A stretch of DNA of 64,000 nucleotides from HXMU1420-13 sp034669965 (GTDB lineage Bacteria; Bacteroidota; Rhodothermia; Balneolales; Balneolaceae): positions 1 to 64,000 of the forward strand of contig JAXMOK010000001.1 of assembly GCA_034669965.1 (NCBI GenBank). The letters run 5' to 3'. A program made the translations under genes and the position numbers. The notes beneath the pieces are model-generated. The model saw only the letters and a list, made by a program, of their open reading frames with translations, was not told where the DNA came from and made no database searches. Numbering within the stretch: position 1 is the first letter of the stretch; each line of letters starts with the position of its first letter. Below are positions 16,543 through 24,431 of the stretch, in pieces.

Positions 16543-18897
16543 ATGCGCTTTTCTTCACGATTTTCACTTTTAACTATGTGTTTGGGCATCTTATTCTTAG
16601 CCCCCTCTGAACTGTTGGCTCAGCAAGCAAACTTCGAACTAGCCGAACGCTTCACCACTCAGAAAATGGACAAACTTATCGGTTCAACCGATGTATTCCC
16701 GAACTGGATCGAAGACTCCGACGACTTTTGGTATCAATGGGAAGATGTGAGTGGTAAAAATTGGTTTTACGTTGATATCGAAGCAAGAAATCAACGCGAA
16801 TTGTTTGATCGGGAAGAATTAGCCGGTTTGTTGAGCGAAGAATTTAAACGTCCGTTTAATGCAACCGATCTGGATTTGAAGGGCTTCGATTTCGATGAAG
16901 ACAAGAATCTGTTCACCTTTCACGTGGATAGCATCGAGTTCGAATGGTCGATCAGAACGAACAATTTGGTAAAAGGCGACAGCTTAGAACCGGATAAACG
17001 AGAGCCATGGCAAAATTGGTCGCCTGACAGCACTTGGGTTGTATTCGCCAAAGAGCATAATCTTTACTTAATGAGTGGCGATACCACCGATACTACCGAG
17101 CATCAATTAACTACCGATGGCGAACGTTGGTTCAGCTACCAATGGAGTCAAGGCGATACCACTTCAGATGAAAACATGAGAGCTAGAGTACGTTGGTTCG
17201 ACGATGAGAAGAAATTTTACGTTCAGCGTACGGATAATCGTAAAGTGGAAGAGTTGTGGGTGATTAACAACTTAGGAAAACGCCCAAGCTTGGAAACCTA
17301 TAAATATGCCATGCCCGGCGATGAAGAAGTGGGCATCGATTATGTGGAAGTGTTTGATGTGGAAACGAAATCGCGTGTAATTATGGAAACGGATAAGTGG
17401 GAAGATCAGAATCTTTCGGTGGATTTTTCAGATGTGGCAACGGGTGACTTAAACGGTCGATCTTCGAATGTTATTTATATCGAGCGACTAAACCGTGCTG
17501 CAAGTGAGTTCGAATTACTAAAAGGGAATACTGAAACCGGAGAAGTTGAAGTAATTATTTCTGAAAAATCTGAACCCTACTGGAACTGGCGTTTTCAGGA
17601 TGCCGATGTAATAAACAACGGCGAAGAATACTTGTGGTGGAGTGAGCGCTCGGGCTGGGGACATCTTTACCGATACGATGCAGAAGGCAATCTCAAAAAC
17701 CAGATTACTTCAGGAAATTTCGTAGCCGGCAACATCATGAAAATTGATACCGCTGCTCAAACCATTTTTTTTGAAGCTTATGGTCGTGAACCTGGTAACG
17801 AGCCTTATTATCAGCATTTATATTCGGTTAAGTTTGATGGAAGCAGAATGACGCATCTGACCCGTGAATATGCGAATCACCGTATTTTTGCTTCGTCGGA
17901 AGGCAATTATTTTGTGGATAATATGTCGCGCGTTGATATGCCTACCAAAGCGGTCGTGCGTGATGGATCGGGCAAAGTAATCATCGATTTACAAGAAGTG
18001 AACATCGACCGAGCAACCGAATTGGGGTGGAAATATCCTGAGAAATTTAAAGTGAAAGCCGCTGACGGTGTAACCGATATTTATGGAGTGATGTGGAAGC
18101 CATTCGATTTCGACTCTACCAAAAACTATCCGGTTATTTCTTATGTGTATCCGGGTCCACAGGTGGAGCCCTATCCTATTCGTTTTGGTCCGTCCCGACA
18201 TCAAACATTAGCCCAAGTTGGCTTTGTGGTGGTTGCATTCGGAAATCGAGGTGGAACCCCACTTCGAAACCGCTACTATCACACTTACGGTTACGGCGAT
18301 TTACGGGATTATCCGCTCGCTGATAACCGATATGGAATCGAGCAATTAGTAGGCCGCCACGACTTTATTGATGGCGATAACGTTGGTATTTATGGTCATT
18401 CCGGTGGTGGATTTATGAGTACTGCTGCACTCCTCACGCATCCCGATTTTTACGATGTAGCTGTTTCATCAGCCGGTAACCACGATAATAATGTGTACAA
18501 CCGTTGGTGGAGCGAAACTCATAACGGGGTGAAAGAAACCGTTAAAAAAGTAAAAGAAATGGGCGAAGACAGCGTGGAAGTTGAACGCGAGGAAATCACT
18601 TTTGATGGACCTATCGAAACGAATACATCGCTAGCAGCCAACCTTCAAGGAAAATTGTTGCTAGTACACGGTAGCATTGATAACAATGTGCATCCTGCCA
18701 ATACACTCCGCTTAGCAGAAGAGCTGATCAAAGAAGGAAAGCGCTTCGATCTGATGATGCTACCTAGCCAGCGACATGGTTTCCGAGGTGCATCACGAGC
18801 TTATTTCGAGCGGATGATGTGGTACTACTTTGCCGAGCATTTACTTGGTGATCGCAGAACGAATGTAGATTTCAATATCCCGGAAGATTTAGATTAA
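16543..18897 (+). CDS. Exported S9-family prolyl peptidase (dipeptidyl peptidase IV type)
   Basis: A 784-residue enzyme expected to release dipeptides from peptides in the periplasm. A signal peptide (1-26, ending LLAQ) precedes a beta-propeller (about 30-500). The alpha/beta-hydrolase domain then carries the triad: S620 in GHSGGG, D713 in HGSIDNNVHP, and H745 in QRHGF. An EPYWNWRF-type propeller segment is typical of DPP IV-like members. It is monocistronic and ends in a terminator that belongs to a duplicated repeat. A second, different S9 enzyme lies at 46384-48543. Confidence 0.93.
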   Translation: MRFSSRFSLLTMCLGILFLAPSELLAQQANFELAERFTTQKMDKLIGSTDVFPNWIEDSDDFWYQWEDVSGKNWFYVDIEARNQRELFDREELAGLLSEEFKRPFNATDLDLKGFDFDEDKNLFTFHVDSIEFEWSIRTNNLVKGDSLEPDKREPWQNWSPDSTWVVFAKEHNLYLMSGDTTDTTEHQLTTDGERWFSYQWSQGDTTSDENMRARVRWFDDEKKFYVQRTDNRKVEELWVINNLGKRPSLETYKYAMPGDEEVGIDYVEVFDVETKSRVIMETDKWEDQNLSVDFSDVATGDLNGRSSNVIYIERLNRAASEFELLKGNTETGEVEVIISEKSEPYWNWRFQDADVINNGEEYLWWSERSGWGHLYRYDAEGNLKNQITSGNFVAGNIMKIDTAAQTIFFEAYGREPGNEPYYQHLYSVKFDGSRMTHLTREYANHRIFASSEGNYFVDNMSRVDMPTKAVVRDGSGKVIIDLQEVNIDRATELGWKYPEKFKVKAADGVTDIYGVMWKPFDFDSTKNYPVISYVYPGPQVEPYPIRFGPSRHQTLAQVGFVVVAFGNRGGTPLRNRYYHTYGYGDLRDYPLADNRYGIEQLVGRHDFIDGDNVGIYGHSGGGFMSTAALLTHPDFYDVAVSSAGNHDNNVYNRWWSETHNGVKETVKKVKEMGEDSVEVEREEITFDGPIETNTSLAANLQGKLLLVHGSIDNNVHPANTLRLAEELIKEGKRFDLMMLPSQRHGFRGASRAYFERMMWYYFAEHLLGDRRTNVDFNIPEDLD

Positions 18898-18975
18898 ATA
18901 TTAGCCACTGAAGCACAAAATCACAAAAATATAAGAAGGTGGGGGAGCTTGTCGAACCCTACCGTTTAAAACTAG

Positions 18976-19004
18976 CTCCGATGCTTAGCGTTGGAGTTTT
19001 TTTT
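18976..19004 (+). terminator. Terminator inside repeat copy A, serving the S9 peptidase gene
   Basis: CTCCGATGC and GCGTTGGAG pair (with G.U pairs) around a short loop and are followed by TTTTTTTT. Confidence 0.65.
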
Positions 19005-19097
19005 GGTTCTTTACTTTCTTTCTATATGTTTTTCGAAGGACTCGCCATAGGCATCTTCCGAAGGAATCCCTTAGGGGCCTCATACTAATCTGTTTAT

Positions 19098-19122
19098 CGA
19101 AGGACTAAAGTCCTTCTCTTGG
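19098..19122. repeat. Dispersed 25-bp palindromic repeat, copy 1
   Basis: Core GAAGGACTAAAGTCCTTC, flanked by C on the left and TCTTGG on the right. Identical copies are at 19881-19905 and 51545-51569. Confidence 0.85.
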
Positions 19123-19135
19123 TAAAAAATATTCT

Positions 19136-19414
19136 TCAATTATCATCATAGATATCTTTTTGATGGCCTATCCGAACGACGAGGATAAGCACTTCATCAT
19201 CTTTGATTTGGCTGATTATTCGATAGTCGCCAATCCTGTATCGCCAAAGCCCTTTCATTGTACCTTTTAAAGATTTACCAAATCTTCTAGGACTTTCAGA
19301 GGTTGCCAAATTTTCTCTAATCCAGGTAAGAATTCGTTTCTGACTTTGCTGGTCTAACTTTCGAAGCTCTTTTCGAGCTCTATTATCAAACTTAACTTCC
19401 CAAGTCATCACCAT
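19136..19414 (-). CDS. RelE/ParE-superfamily toxin
   Basis: A 92-residue toxin, probably an mRNA interferase that cuts mRNA on the ribosome. The block PRRFGKSLKGTMKGLWRYRIGDYRII is the family core; the basic residues there and the C-terminal RIGHQKDIYD match RelE relatives. An alternative start two codons in (19408) is equally good. It overlaps the antitoxin gene by 23 bp and is translated after it. The pair sits between two 224-bp direct repeats. Confidence 0.88.
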   Translation of the reverse strand: MVMTWEVKFDNRARKELRKLDQQSQKRILTWIRENLATSESPRRFGKSLKGTMKGLWRYRIGDYRIISQIKDDEVLILVVRIGHQKDIYDDN

Positions 19415-19610
19415 TCTCCAACTCTTCTAAGGTCCAATATTTCTCAGAAGGTTGTTCGATTCGTTGCTCCGCGATATACAAATCCTCTAGCTCATCCAGC
19501 TTTTCTTCCAATGCCTGCTTGATGTAATAGGTCTTAGTGCGACCGGTAACTTTGGCTAGATTCTCTAGTCGCTTTTCTGTGGATTCACCCAAACGAACTG
19601 TAATAGGCAT
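19392..19610 (-). CDS. RelB/DinJ-like ribbon-helix-helix antitoxin
   Basis: A 72-residue protein. The N-terminal MPITVRLGESTEKRLENLA and TGRTKTYYIKQAL segments form a ribbon-helix-helix DNA-binding domain. The acidic C-terminal part (DLYIAEQRIEQPSEKYWTLE) would wrap the toxin. It is the first gene of the two-gene operon, as is usual for RelB. Candidate operator repeats lie just upstream. Confidence 0.88.
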   Translation of the reverse strand: MPITVRLGESTEKRLENLAKVTGRTKTYYIKQALEEKLDELEDLYIAEQRIEQPSEKYWTLEELENGDDLGS

Positions 19611-19635
19611 AGCTGTATTATTTGTATTACAAGAA

Positions 19636-19648
19636 GTACAAAAAGTAC
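19636..19648 (-). promoter_or_regulatory. Candidate RelB operator
   Basis: GTACAAAAAGTAC is a perfect short inverted repeat 26 bp upstream of the antitoxin start, where an autoregulatory ribbon-helix-helix dimer would bind. A second element, GTATTATTTGTATTAC, lies between it and the start. Confidence 0.4.
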
Positions 19649-19687
19649 GGATTAGATTTGCAAAATGGAATCATCTTGTTTGGATTT

Positions 19688-19910
19688 GCCACTGAAGCAC
19701 AAAATCACAAAAATATAAGAAGGTGGGGGAGCTTGTCGAACCCTACCGTTTAAAACTAGCTCCGATGCTTTGTGTCGGAGTTTTTTTGGTTCTCTACTTT
19801 CATTCTATATGTTTTTCGAAGGACTCGCCAAAGGCATCTTCCGAAGGAATCCCTTTGGGGCCTCATACTAATCTGTTTATCGAAGGACTAAAGTCCTTCT
19901 CTTGGTAAAA
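19688..19910. repeat. 223-bp direct repeat, copy B (right of the RelBE pair)
   Basis: Matches copy A (18904-19127) along its full length with only scattered differences. Its internal hairpin, CTCCGATGC...GTGTCGGAG plus a T-run (about 19759-19785), also has terminator form. The 784-bp offset between copies equals one repeat plus the RelBE operon. Confidence 0.9.
19881..19905. repeat. Dispersed 25-bp palindromic repeat, copy 2
   Basis: Same sequence as 19098-19122 and 51545-51569, centred on GAAGGACTAAAGTCCTTC. Confidence 0.85.
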
Positions 19911-19975
19911 GAGCTTTCTTTATTAACCAATTTCATTCCAATTCTGAGCATACTATTGAGCAAATCAAAGTTTTA

Positions 19976-20042
19976 ACACAAAACACTAAATCACTAAAAT
20001 TGAAATAGGTGGGTGAGCTTGTCGAACCCCACCGTGTTAAAC
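19976..20042. repeat. Partial, diverged third copy of the first 65 bp of the RelBE-flanking repeat
   Basis: ACACAAAACACTAAATCACT followed by GAGCTTGTCGAACCCCACCG parallels the opening of copies A and B. GGTGGG and CCCACC bracket the GAGCTTGTCGAA core as a hairpin. It shows that the repeat family was present here in more than two forms. Confidence 0.6.
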
Positions 20043-20083
20043 TTGGGTAGGAAGGCATGGACTTTAGTCTCGCCGTGATTGAA

Positions 20084-21349
20084 TTAATCGATCACCAACC
20101 CGACTTCCTCTTGATACACTTTTTCTTTTCGGGTGATGGTGAAGCTCCATAAAATTCCTGCTCCGGCCATTACAGCTCCATAAATCAGCATCAGGGTTTT
20201 CACATTCACGAGTTCAAATTCGAGTACCAGCGAAGCAATCGTTACCGAAATGGAATTCATGATGGTAAACAACAGCCATTCGGTTGAGAAAACTCGCCCA
20301 CGAAACGTGTCGATTGTTCTTTTTTGTAGCAAAACGGTGCTTGTAACCCAGTTCGCCCCGGAAGCCGCGTGAGCAAGCAGAACGAACAATATCATCACCC
20401 AAATCACATTGGTTAGTCCAACTATCATGTACATTAATCCGGCTAAACCGATAGCGGTGCCCATTAACATCACCCAGTCTTTTTCTTCGGTAACCAACCG
20501 ACGGCCGATAATCGGGCCAATACCCGTTCCCATTCCGCGAGCGGCATAGAGCAAACCTAGACCGATGCTTCCCATCATTAATATTTCTTCGCTCACAATA
20601 ATCAACATATACACCAATCCGCCTAAAAAAGCGCTGGAAGTCCCTTTGGCAATACTCGGTCGTAGAATGTGGGGATTCCCAACCAGATATTTTGCTCCAT
20701 CAACAATACCATGCCATGGGTTTCTATTTTTGCGTTTATCCTCGGCCGACATCTCTTGTTGTGGAATCACCGCTCGATAGATAAAATATCCCGAAAGCAG
20801 ATAAGTAAGTGCATCTAAAATCAACACCATTTCGATGCCAAGCCATTCGGTTGCAAATCCTCCGAAAGCCATCCCTGTTGTAAAAATGATGCTCCATGTT
20901 GCCGTTGAGATGATGTTTGCATTCACCAATTCCTCACTGGTGGTAACATTAGGAATGGAAGATGTCTTAGCCGGTTCAAAAACCGCAGAAACCATCATTT
21001 GTAAAGAAGTGAGAACGTACGCTAGCCAAAGCATCGACTCCGACTGAACCAACAGAATTCCCAGCACTGCCAAGGCTCGTAATCCATCGCAAAGCAACAT
21101 CAAATGGCGGCGGTTGAATCGATCGGTAATAAAGCCTGCAAGTGGAGAAAACACAGCCAAACTCAGCATTTTTACCACGATAATTAGTCCGAGTAGAAAC
21201 TCAGAATCCGAATATTTGGCAATCAGCGCATACAAGGCCAGCAATCCAAACCAATCCCCAAAATTTGATATAGCCTGAGCCGCCCACAATCGTCTGTAAT
21301 TCTGATTATTCCTTAAAAGATCGATGTATGGCGTAATTGAATTCGGCAA
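20084..21349 (-). CDS. MFS transporter (MFS_3/EntS-like exporter)
   Basis: A 421-residue inner-membrane protein with about 11-12 hydrophobic helices. The N-terminal NNQNYRRLWAAQAISNFGDWF and the loop ADRF-like GFITDRFNRRHLM (the MFS motif A region) are typical of the MFS_3 group, which includes enterobactin and drug exporters. The substrate cannot be named. It is a stand-alone gene on the minus strand, 81 bp upstream of the dut cluster's stop. It could be a general efflux pump. Confidence 0.88.
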   Translation of the reverse strand: MPNSITPYIDLLRNNQNYRRLWAAQAISNFGDWFGLLALYALIAKYSDSEFLLGLIIVVKMLSLAVFSPLAGFITDRFNRRHLMLLCDGLRALAVLGILLVQSESMLWLAYVLTSLQMMVSAVFEPAKTSSIPNVTTSEELVNANIISTATWSIIFTTGMAFGGFATEWLGIEMVLILDALTYLLSGYFIYRAVIPQQEMSAEDKRKNRNPWHGIVDGAKYLVGNPHILRPSIAKGTSSAFLGGLVYMLIIVSEEILMMGSIGLGLLYAARGMGTGIGPIIGRRLVTEEKDWVMLMGTAIGLAGLMYMIVGLTNVIWVMILFVLLAHAASGANWVTSTVLLQKRTIDTFRGRVFSTEWLLFTIMNSISVTIASLVLEFELVNVKTLMLIYGAVMAGAGILWSFTITRKEKVYQEEVGLVID

Positions 21350-21430
21350 TATTGTTGAATTATTATGATCCTAAACGAAGGATGATGCTTGACGCAAATC
21401 AAGTATTATTAATTCTTAATTGAATTATTC

Positions 21431-21877
21431 TTAATTGATTCCTGTACTTCCAAACCCACCTTCTCCCCGATCAGTTTCATCGAGATTTTCAACCTCTTTG
21501 ATCGACAACTGAACAACGGGTGCAATCACCATTTGGGCAATACGATCGCCATGATTTACGATGAAATCCTCTTGCCCATGATTGATCGCAATCACTTTCA
21601 CCTCACCGCGGTAGTCAGCATCAATCGTACCGGGACTGTTTAGCATGGTGATTCCATTTCGGATCGCCAAACCACTTCTTGGGCGGATTTGAGCTTCGTA
21701 ACCATGAGGTAACGCCATCTGCAATCCGGTTGGGATGAGCGTTCTCTCTCCCGGCTTTAAGGTGATAGGCGATTCCAATGCTGCCCGAATATCCATCCCC
21801 GCTGCCGAAGCAGATTCGTAAGATGGCAGTTCAAGATCTTCAGCATGTGGTAATTTTTTAAATCGTACGGATGTCAT
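21431..21877 (-). CDS. dut: Deoxyuridine triphosphatase (dUTPase)
   Basis: A 148-residue enzyme that splits dUTP into dUMP and pyrophosphate, keeping uracil out of DNA. All five family motifs are visible: AAGMDI (26-31), PRSG (66-69), GTIDADYRGE with catalytic D86, GDRIAQMV (110-117) and the C-terminal GEGGFGSTG (138-146). It is the last gene of a three-gene minus-strand run and its ATG overlaps the DUF3108 stop by 4 bp. Confidence 0.97.
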   Translation of the reverse strand: MTSVRFKKLPHAEDLELPSYESASAAGMDIRAALESPITLKPGERTLIPTGLQMALPHGYEAQIRPRSGLAIRNGITMLNSPGTIDADYRGEVKVIAINHGQEDFIVNHGDRIAQMVIAPVVQLSIKEVENLDETDRGEGGFGSTGIN

Positions 21878-22680
21878 AATCGTTCTTTTTTATAGTCGAT
21901 CAAGCGAACCAGAGCATTACCAAACAGAACTTTAACTCTGGCCTCGAGTGGTATCCGAAGTTCATCATTTAAAAACCAAGCTCTAAATTTGCCCGAAAAC
22001 CCGAACGGTCCGTCGATATTTTCGGTGTATCCTGTTGTCAGATAGGATTGCACCGGTTCTTCCCAGGGTTGGTAATTTCGTTTTTCCAATTCTGTCTTGT
22101 TATCAAAGTGAATGAATCCCTTTCGCTTGGTTACATAAACAATCATTTTGTTTTCGATATCGGTTCCTGCAAACATGCGCGAAAACAGAAATATTACATG
22201 TCCGGCAGTAGCAGGCTCCTCAAGTTCGAGAGTATCACGAGTTAGATCTTCTTCTTTGTAGGTTACCCAGTTTTTTTCGCGATCAAAATCGTACTCAATA
22301 TCTTTGTAAATCTCTTCATCGATATTATCCTTCCAGTAATACGAGGTAATCGGCAGCCCATCATCATTCACTAAAAACAAACTGTGAAAGTGATCAATTT
22401 CGGTGCCGATAAACGGGATTTTTGGATTCGATACAATCTTTGTAACCAAGTGTTTATGCATTTGCCCTCGAAACATCGAATCTGGCATCATGCTTACTTC
22501 CACCTCGCCCAATCGTAGAAATCCGTACTTCACTTCGTAGGTCAAAACCTCTTTATATTCAAAAAGGTCGTTGATGGATGGTGGAGCAACACTACCATTG
22601 GTTTGAGCAACACCCTGATTCGATGACAGCGTTAACATCAACAAAATCAACATCAAAAAATGTGGACTAAAATATCTCAC
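21874..22680 (-). CDS. DUF3108 exported protein
   Basis: A 268-residue protein with a signal peptide (about 1-25, ending GVAQ), so likely periplasmic. The beta-rich body (TYEVKYGFLRLGEVEVSM, then RAWFLNDELRIPLEARVKV) follows the DUF3108 pattern, a family of unknown function whose fold resembles lipoprotein carriers. The start is a GTG (22678-22680) overlapping the stop of the upstream ArsC-like gene by 4 bp. Coupling to dut looks positional rather than functional. Confidence 0.8.
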   Translation of the reverse strand: MRYFSPHFLMLILLMLTLSSNQGVAQTNGSVAPPSINDLFEYKEVLTYEVKYGFLRLGEVEVSMMPDSMFRGQMHKHLVTKIVSNPKIPFIGTEIDHFHSLFLVNDDGLPITSYYWKDNIDEEIYKDIEYDFDREKNWVTYKEEDLTRDTLELEEPATAGHVIFLFSRMFAGTDIENKMIVYVTKRKGFIHFDNKTELEKRNYQPWEEPVQSYLTTGYTENIDGPFGFSGKFRAWFLNDELRIPLEARVKVLFGNALVRLIDYKKERL

Positions 22681-23045
22681 TCTTCGTCTTCCATCAGCTC
22701 ATGTTCTTTCATGAACGTTTCAAATGCTTCTTCATCAAAACCAACCAACACAGAATCTTCTAACACCAAAACAGGTCGTTTAATCATACTTTGATTCTCG
22801 AAAAGTAACTGAAGCATTTCTTCATCCGAGGGATTCATCGCTTTAACTTTCAAATTTCGATAAGTCATTCCACGGCTGTTAACCAACACATCCAACCCAA
22901 CTTTGAACTCCAAATCTTTGAGTTCTTCCATAGTTAAAGGCTCTTTTTTCACATTGATGAATTCGTAAGCAATGTCTCTTTCTTCTAACCAATTTTTGGT
23001 ATCTCTTATTTTATTGCAATTCGGTATGCCGATAACGTGTAACAT
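22677..23045 (-). CDS. ArsC/Spx-family thioredoxin-fold protein (YffB-like)
   Basis: From the ATG at 23043-23045 the protein has 122 residues, the normal family length. An upstream extension to 23132 lacks family similarity and overlaps the divergent gene. MLHVIGIPNCNKIRDTKNWL places the redox Cys at position 10 with a basic residue four on. EFINVKKEPLTMEEL and the NQSMIKRPVLVLEDSVLVGF block complete the ArsC fold. It may be a glutathione- or thioredoxin-linked reductase; arsenate reduction is not shown by sequence alone. Confidence 0.85.
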   Translation of the reverse strand: MLHVIGIPNCNKIRDTKNWLEERDIAYEFINVKKEPLTMEELKDLEFKVGLDVLVNSRGMTYRNLKVKAMNPSDEEMLQLLFENQSMIKRPVLVLEDSVLVGFDEEAFETFMKEHELMEDEE

Positions 23046-23126
23046 GCGATATATAAATGAATAGTTTTGTATTTTCTCAAAGATACAACAAGCCGACGTA
23101 AAAGTTAGACCGGAGAGAGCATTCAA

Positions 23127-23624
23127 ATGCACAAACCTTTTGTTAAATTGTTAATTCTCGTAACCCTTTTTGGCACGGGATTTTCTTGCACTAATGATGA
23201 TGCTCAATCAAAATTTGAAGCTCAGGCTTATGGCGAACCGGCTAATTATACCGAGACCAGCTTTCAAGGGGATATTGTTAGAAACGACACCGACGATTGG
23301 AGAATTTCACCATTATATCTAGGGCTGGCGAGCGTTCAGCCAATATTCCCAAATCCCGTTCAGTTTGGCACCAACGTAACGCTCGAAATCGACATTAAAG
23401 GTGCACCGGCTAGCTCTAGCATCGAAGTTGGTTATTTGAACCAATCCAATCAGTGGATATTTCTGCAGCAACAGGATCTGCAAAATGATTTCGAACTCAT
23501 CACTTTTTTAATCAATACCCGTCAATTTGGAAGCTCACTTTCTCAGGCTCAGGGCTTAAAACGAATGCTGGTTTTTGACGGCAACCAACGCTTGATTTCT
23601 TACGGCGACATTCTGATTCAATAA
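23127..23624 (+). CDS. Hypothetical lipoprotein
   Basis: A 165-residue protein with a lipoprotein signal whose lipobox GTGFSC ends at Cys21. The rest is beta-rich (LGLASVQPIFPNPVQFGTNV, then TLEIDIKGAPASSSIEVGYL), resembling the short Ig-like sandwich found before secretion tails. No family is recognised. It begins a plus-strand run that continues into the winged-helix-like gene, the biotin carrier gene and murA. Confidence 0.7.
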   Translation: MHKPFVKLLILVTLFGTGFSCTNDDAQSKFEAQAYGEPANYTETSFQGDIVRNDTDDWRISPLYLGLASVQPIFPNPVQFGTNVTLEIDIKGAPASSSIEVGYLNQSNQWIFLQQQDLQNDFELITFLINTRQFGSSLSQAQGLKRMLVFDGNQRLISYGDILIQ

Positions 23625-23661
23625 GGTTGTTTTAGGCTAACCGAGGCTCTATCTTCAAGCC

Positions 23662-23928
23662 ATGCGAAAACTATACCCGTCAGAAAAGCTAGTGTTAGCA
23701 AGGTTAATTTTTCCAGAGCCTTACGAAGTGATTTTGGAAGAAACCGGTCTACCAACAGGTGCATTGCGCGACGATTTAATCAACTTGATCAACTACCGAT
23801 TGATTGAAGTGGTAAACACCGAAATCGTGCAGCGCGACACTTCCGCTTTTTACGATTCTGATAACTTACAGGATTTCACTTTTCGCGCAACTAAAACGGG
23901 GCTGAAACAAATACGAGAATCAGTATGA
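23662..23928 (+). CDS. Hypothetical small protein, winged-helix-like
   Basis: An 88-residue soluble protein. The sequence EKLVLARLIFPEPYEVILEE, then GALRDDLINLINYRLIEV, looks like the helices of a small winged-helix domain, with FTFRATKTGLKQIRES as the wing and last helix. That is a shape-based guess. It overlaps the biotin-carrier gene by 4 bp, so the two are probably cotranslated. Confidence 0.55.
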   Translation: MRKLYPSEKLVLARLIFPEPYEVILEETGLPTGALRDDLINLINYRLIEVVNTEIVQRDTSAFYDSDNLQDFTFRATKTGLKQIRESV

Positions 23929-24431
23929 ATTTTAAAGTAGAATTTGGCGAAAAATCGCTGGAAATCGACATCGACAGAGAAAACGGACAATATTCCGTGG
24001 GTGGCGATAAAAATTCGTTCCAGTTTGAAAAACAAAACGGACGTTATTATCTACGGAAGGGAACAAAACTGTACACCTTAGATAATGTAAAGGTAGAAAA
24101 CTCCTCCGTAGAATTTTCGATCGATGGCTCTTGGTATAAAGCAGATGTTAAAGACGAGCAACAACTGCTGTTAGATAAGCTCGGATTTAAATCGGCGGCT
24201 GCGGCATCCGAAGGTAAACTGGATTCTCCAATGCCGGGCAAAATCCTCGACATAATGGTTGCCGAAGGCGATGAAGTTGCCAAAGGTCAGCCGGTAGCCA
24301 TTCTCGAAGCCATGAAAATGGAAAACGAGTTAAAATCACCTGTTGATGGAACCGTTGTGAAAATAGTTGCCGAAGTTGGGCAATCGGTGGAGAAGAAAAC
24401 ACCAATTTTAGAAATAGAAGCTGTTGGATAA
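23925..24431 (+). CDS. Biotin/lipoyl-domain carrier protein (acyl-CoA carboxylase BCCP-like)
   Basis: 168 residues. The C-terminal 75 residues form a biotinyl domain with the motif EAMKMEN, biotin on K131, preceded by SPMPGKILDIMVAEGDEV. The N-terminal part is a beta-rich segment like the one before the biotin domain in the alpha subunits of propionyl-/methylcrotonyl-CoA carboxylases. No carboxylase subunit lies next to it, so it is a stand-alone carrier. Its end overlaps murA by 8 bp. Confidence 0.88.
   Translation: MNFKVEFGEKSLEIDIDRENGQYSVGGDKNSFQFEKQNGRYYLRKGTKLYTLDNVKVENSSVEFSIDGSWYKADVKDEQQLLLDKLGFKSAAAASEGKLDSPMPGKILDIMVAEGDEVAKGQPVAILEAMKMENELKSPVDGTVVKIVAEVGQSVEKKTPILEIEAVG

Larger units (their letters stand above)
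18904..19127. repeat. 224-bp direct repeat, copy A (left of the RelBE pair)
   Basis: Nearly identical to copy B at 19688-19910, with scattered mismatches. It contains an ACCGTTT/CTTGTCGAACC element, a terminator hairpin (18976-19004), a TTCCGAAGGAA palindrome, and a GAAGGACTAAAGTCCTTC palindrome near its right end. The toxin-antitoxin pair lies exactly between the two copies. Confidence 0.9.

Noticed and set aside
23046..23132. Longer start for the ArsC/Spx-like gene
   Set aside because: The family normally starts at MLHVIGIPN; the extra 29 residues show no similarity and run into the divergent lipoprotein gene.
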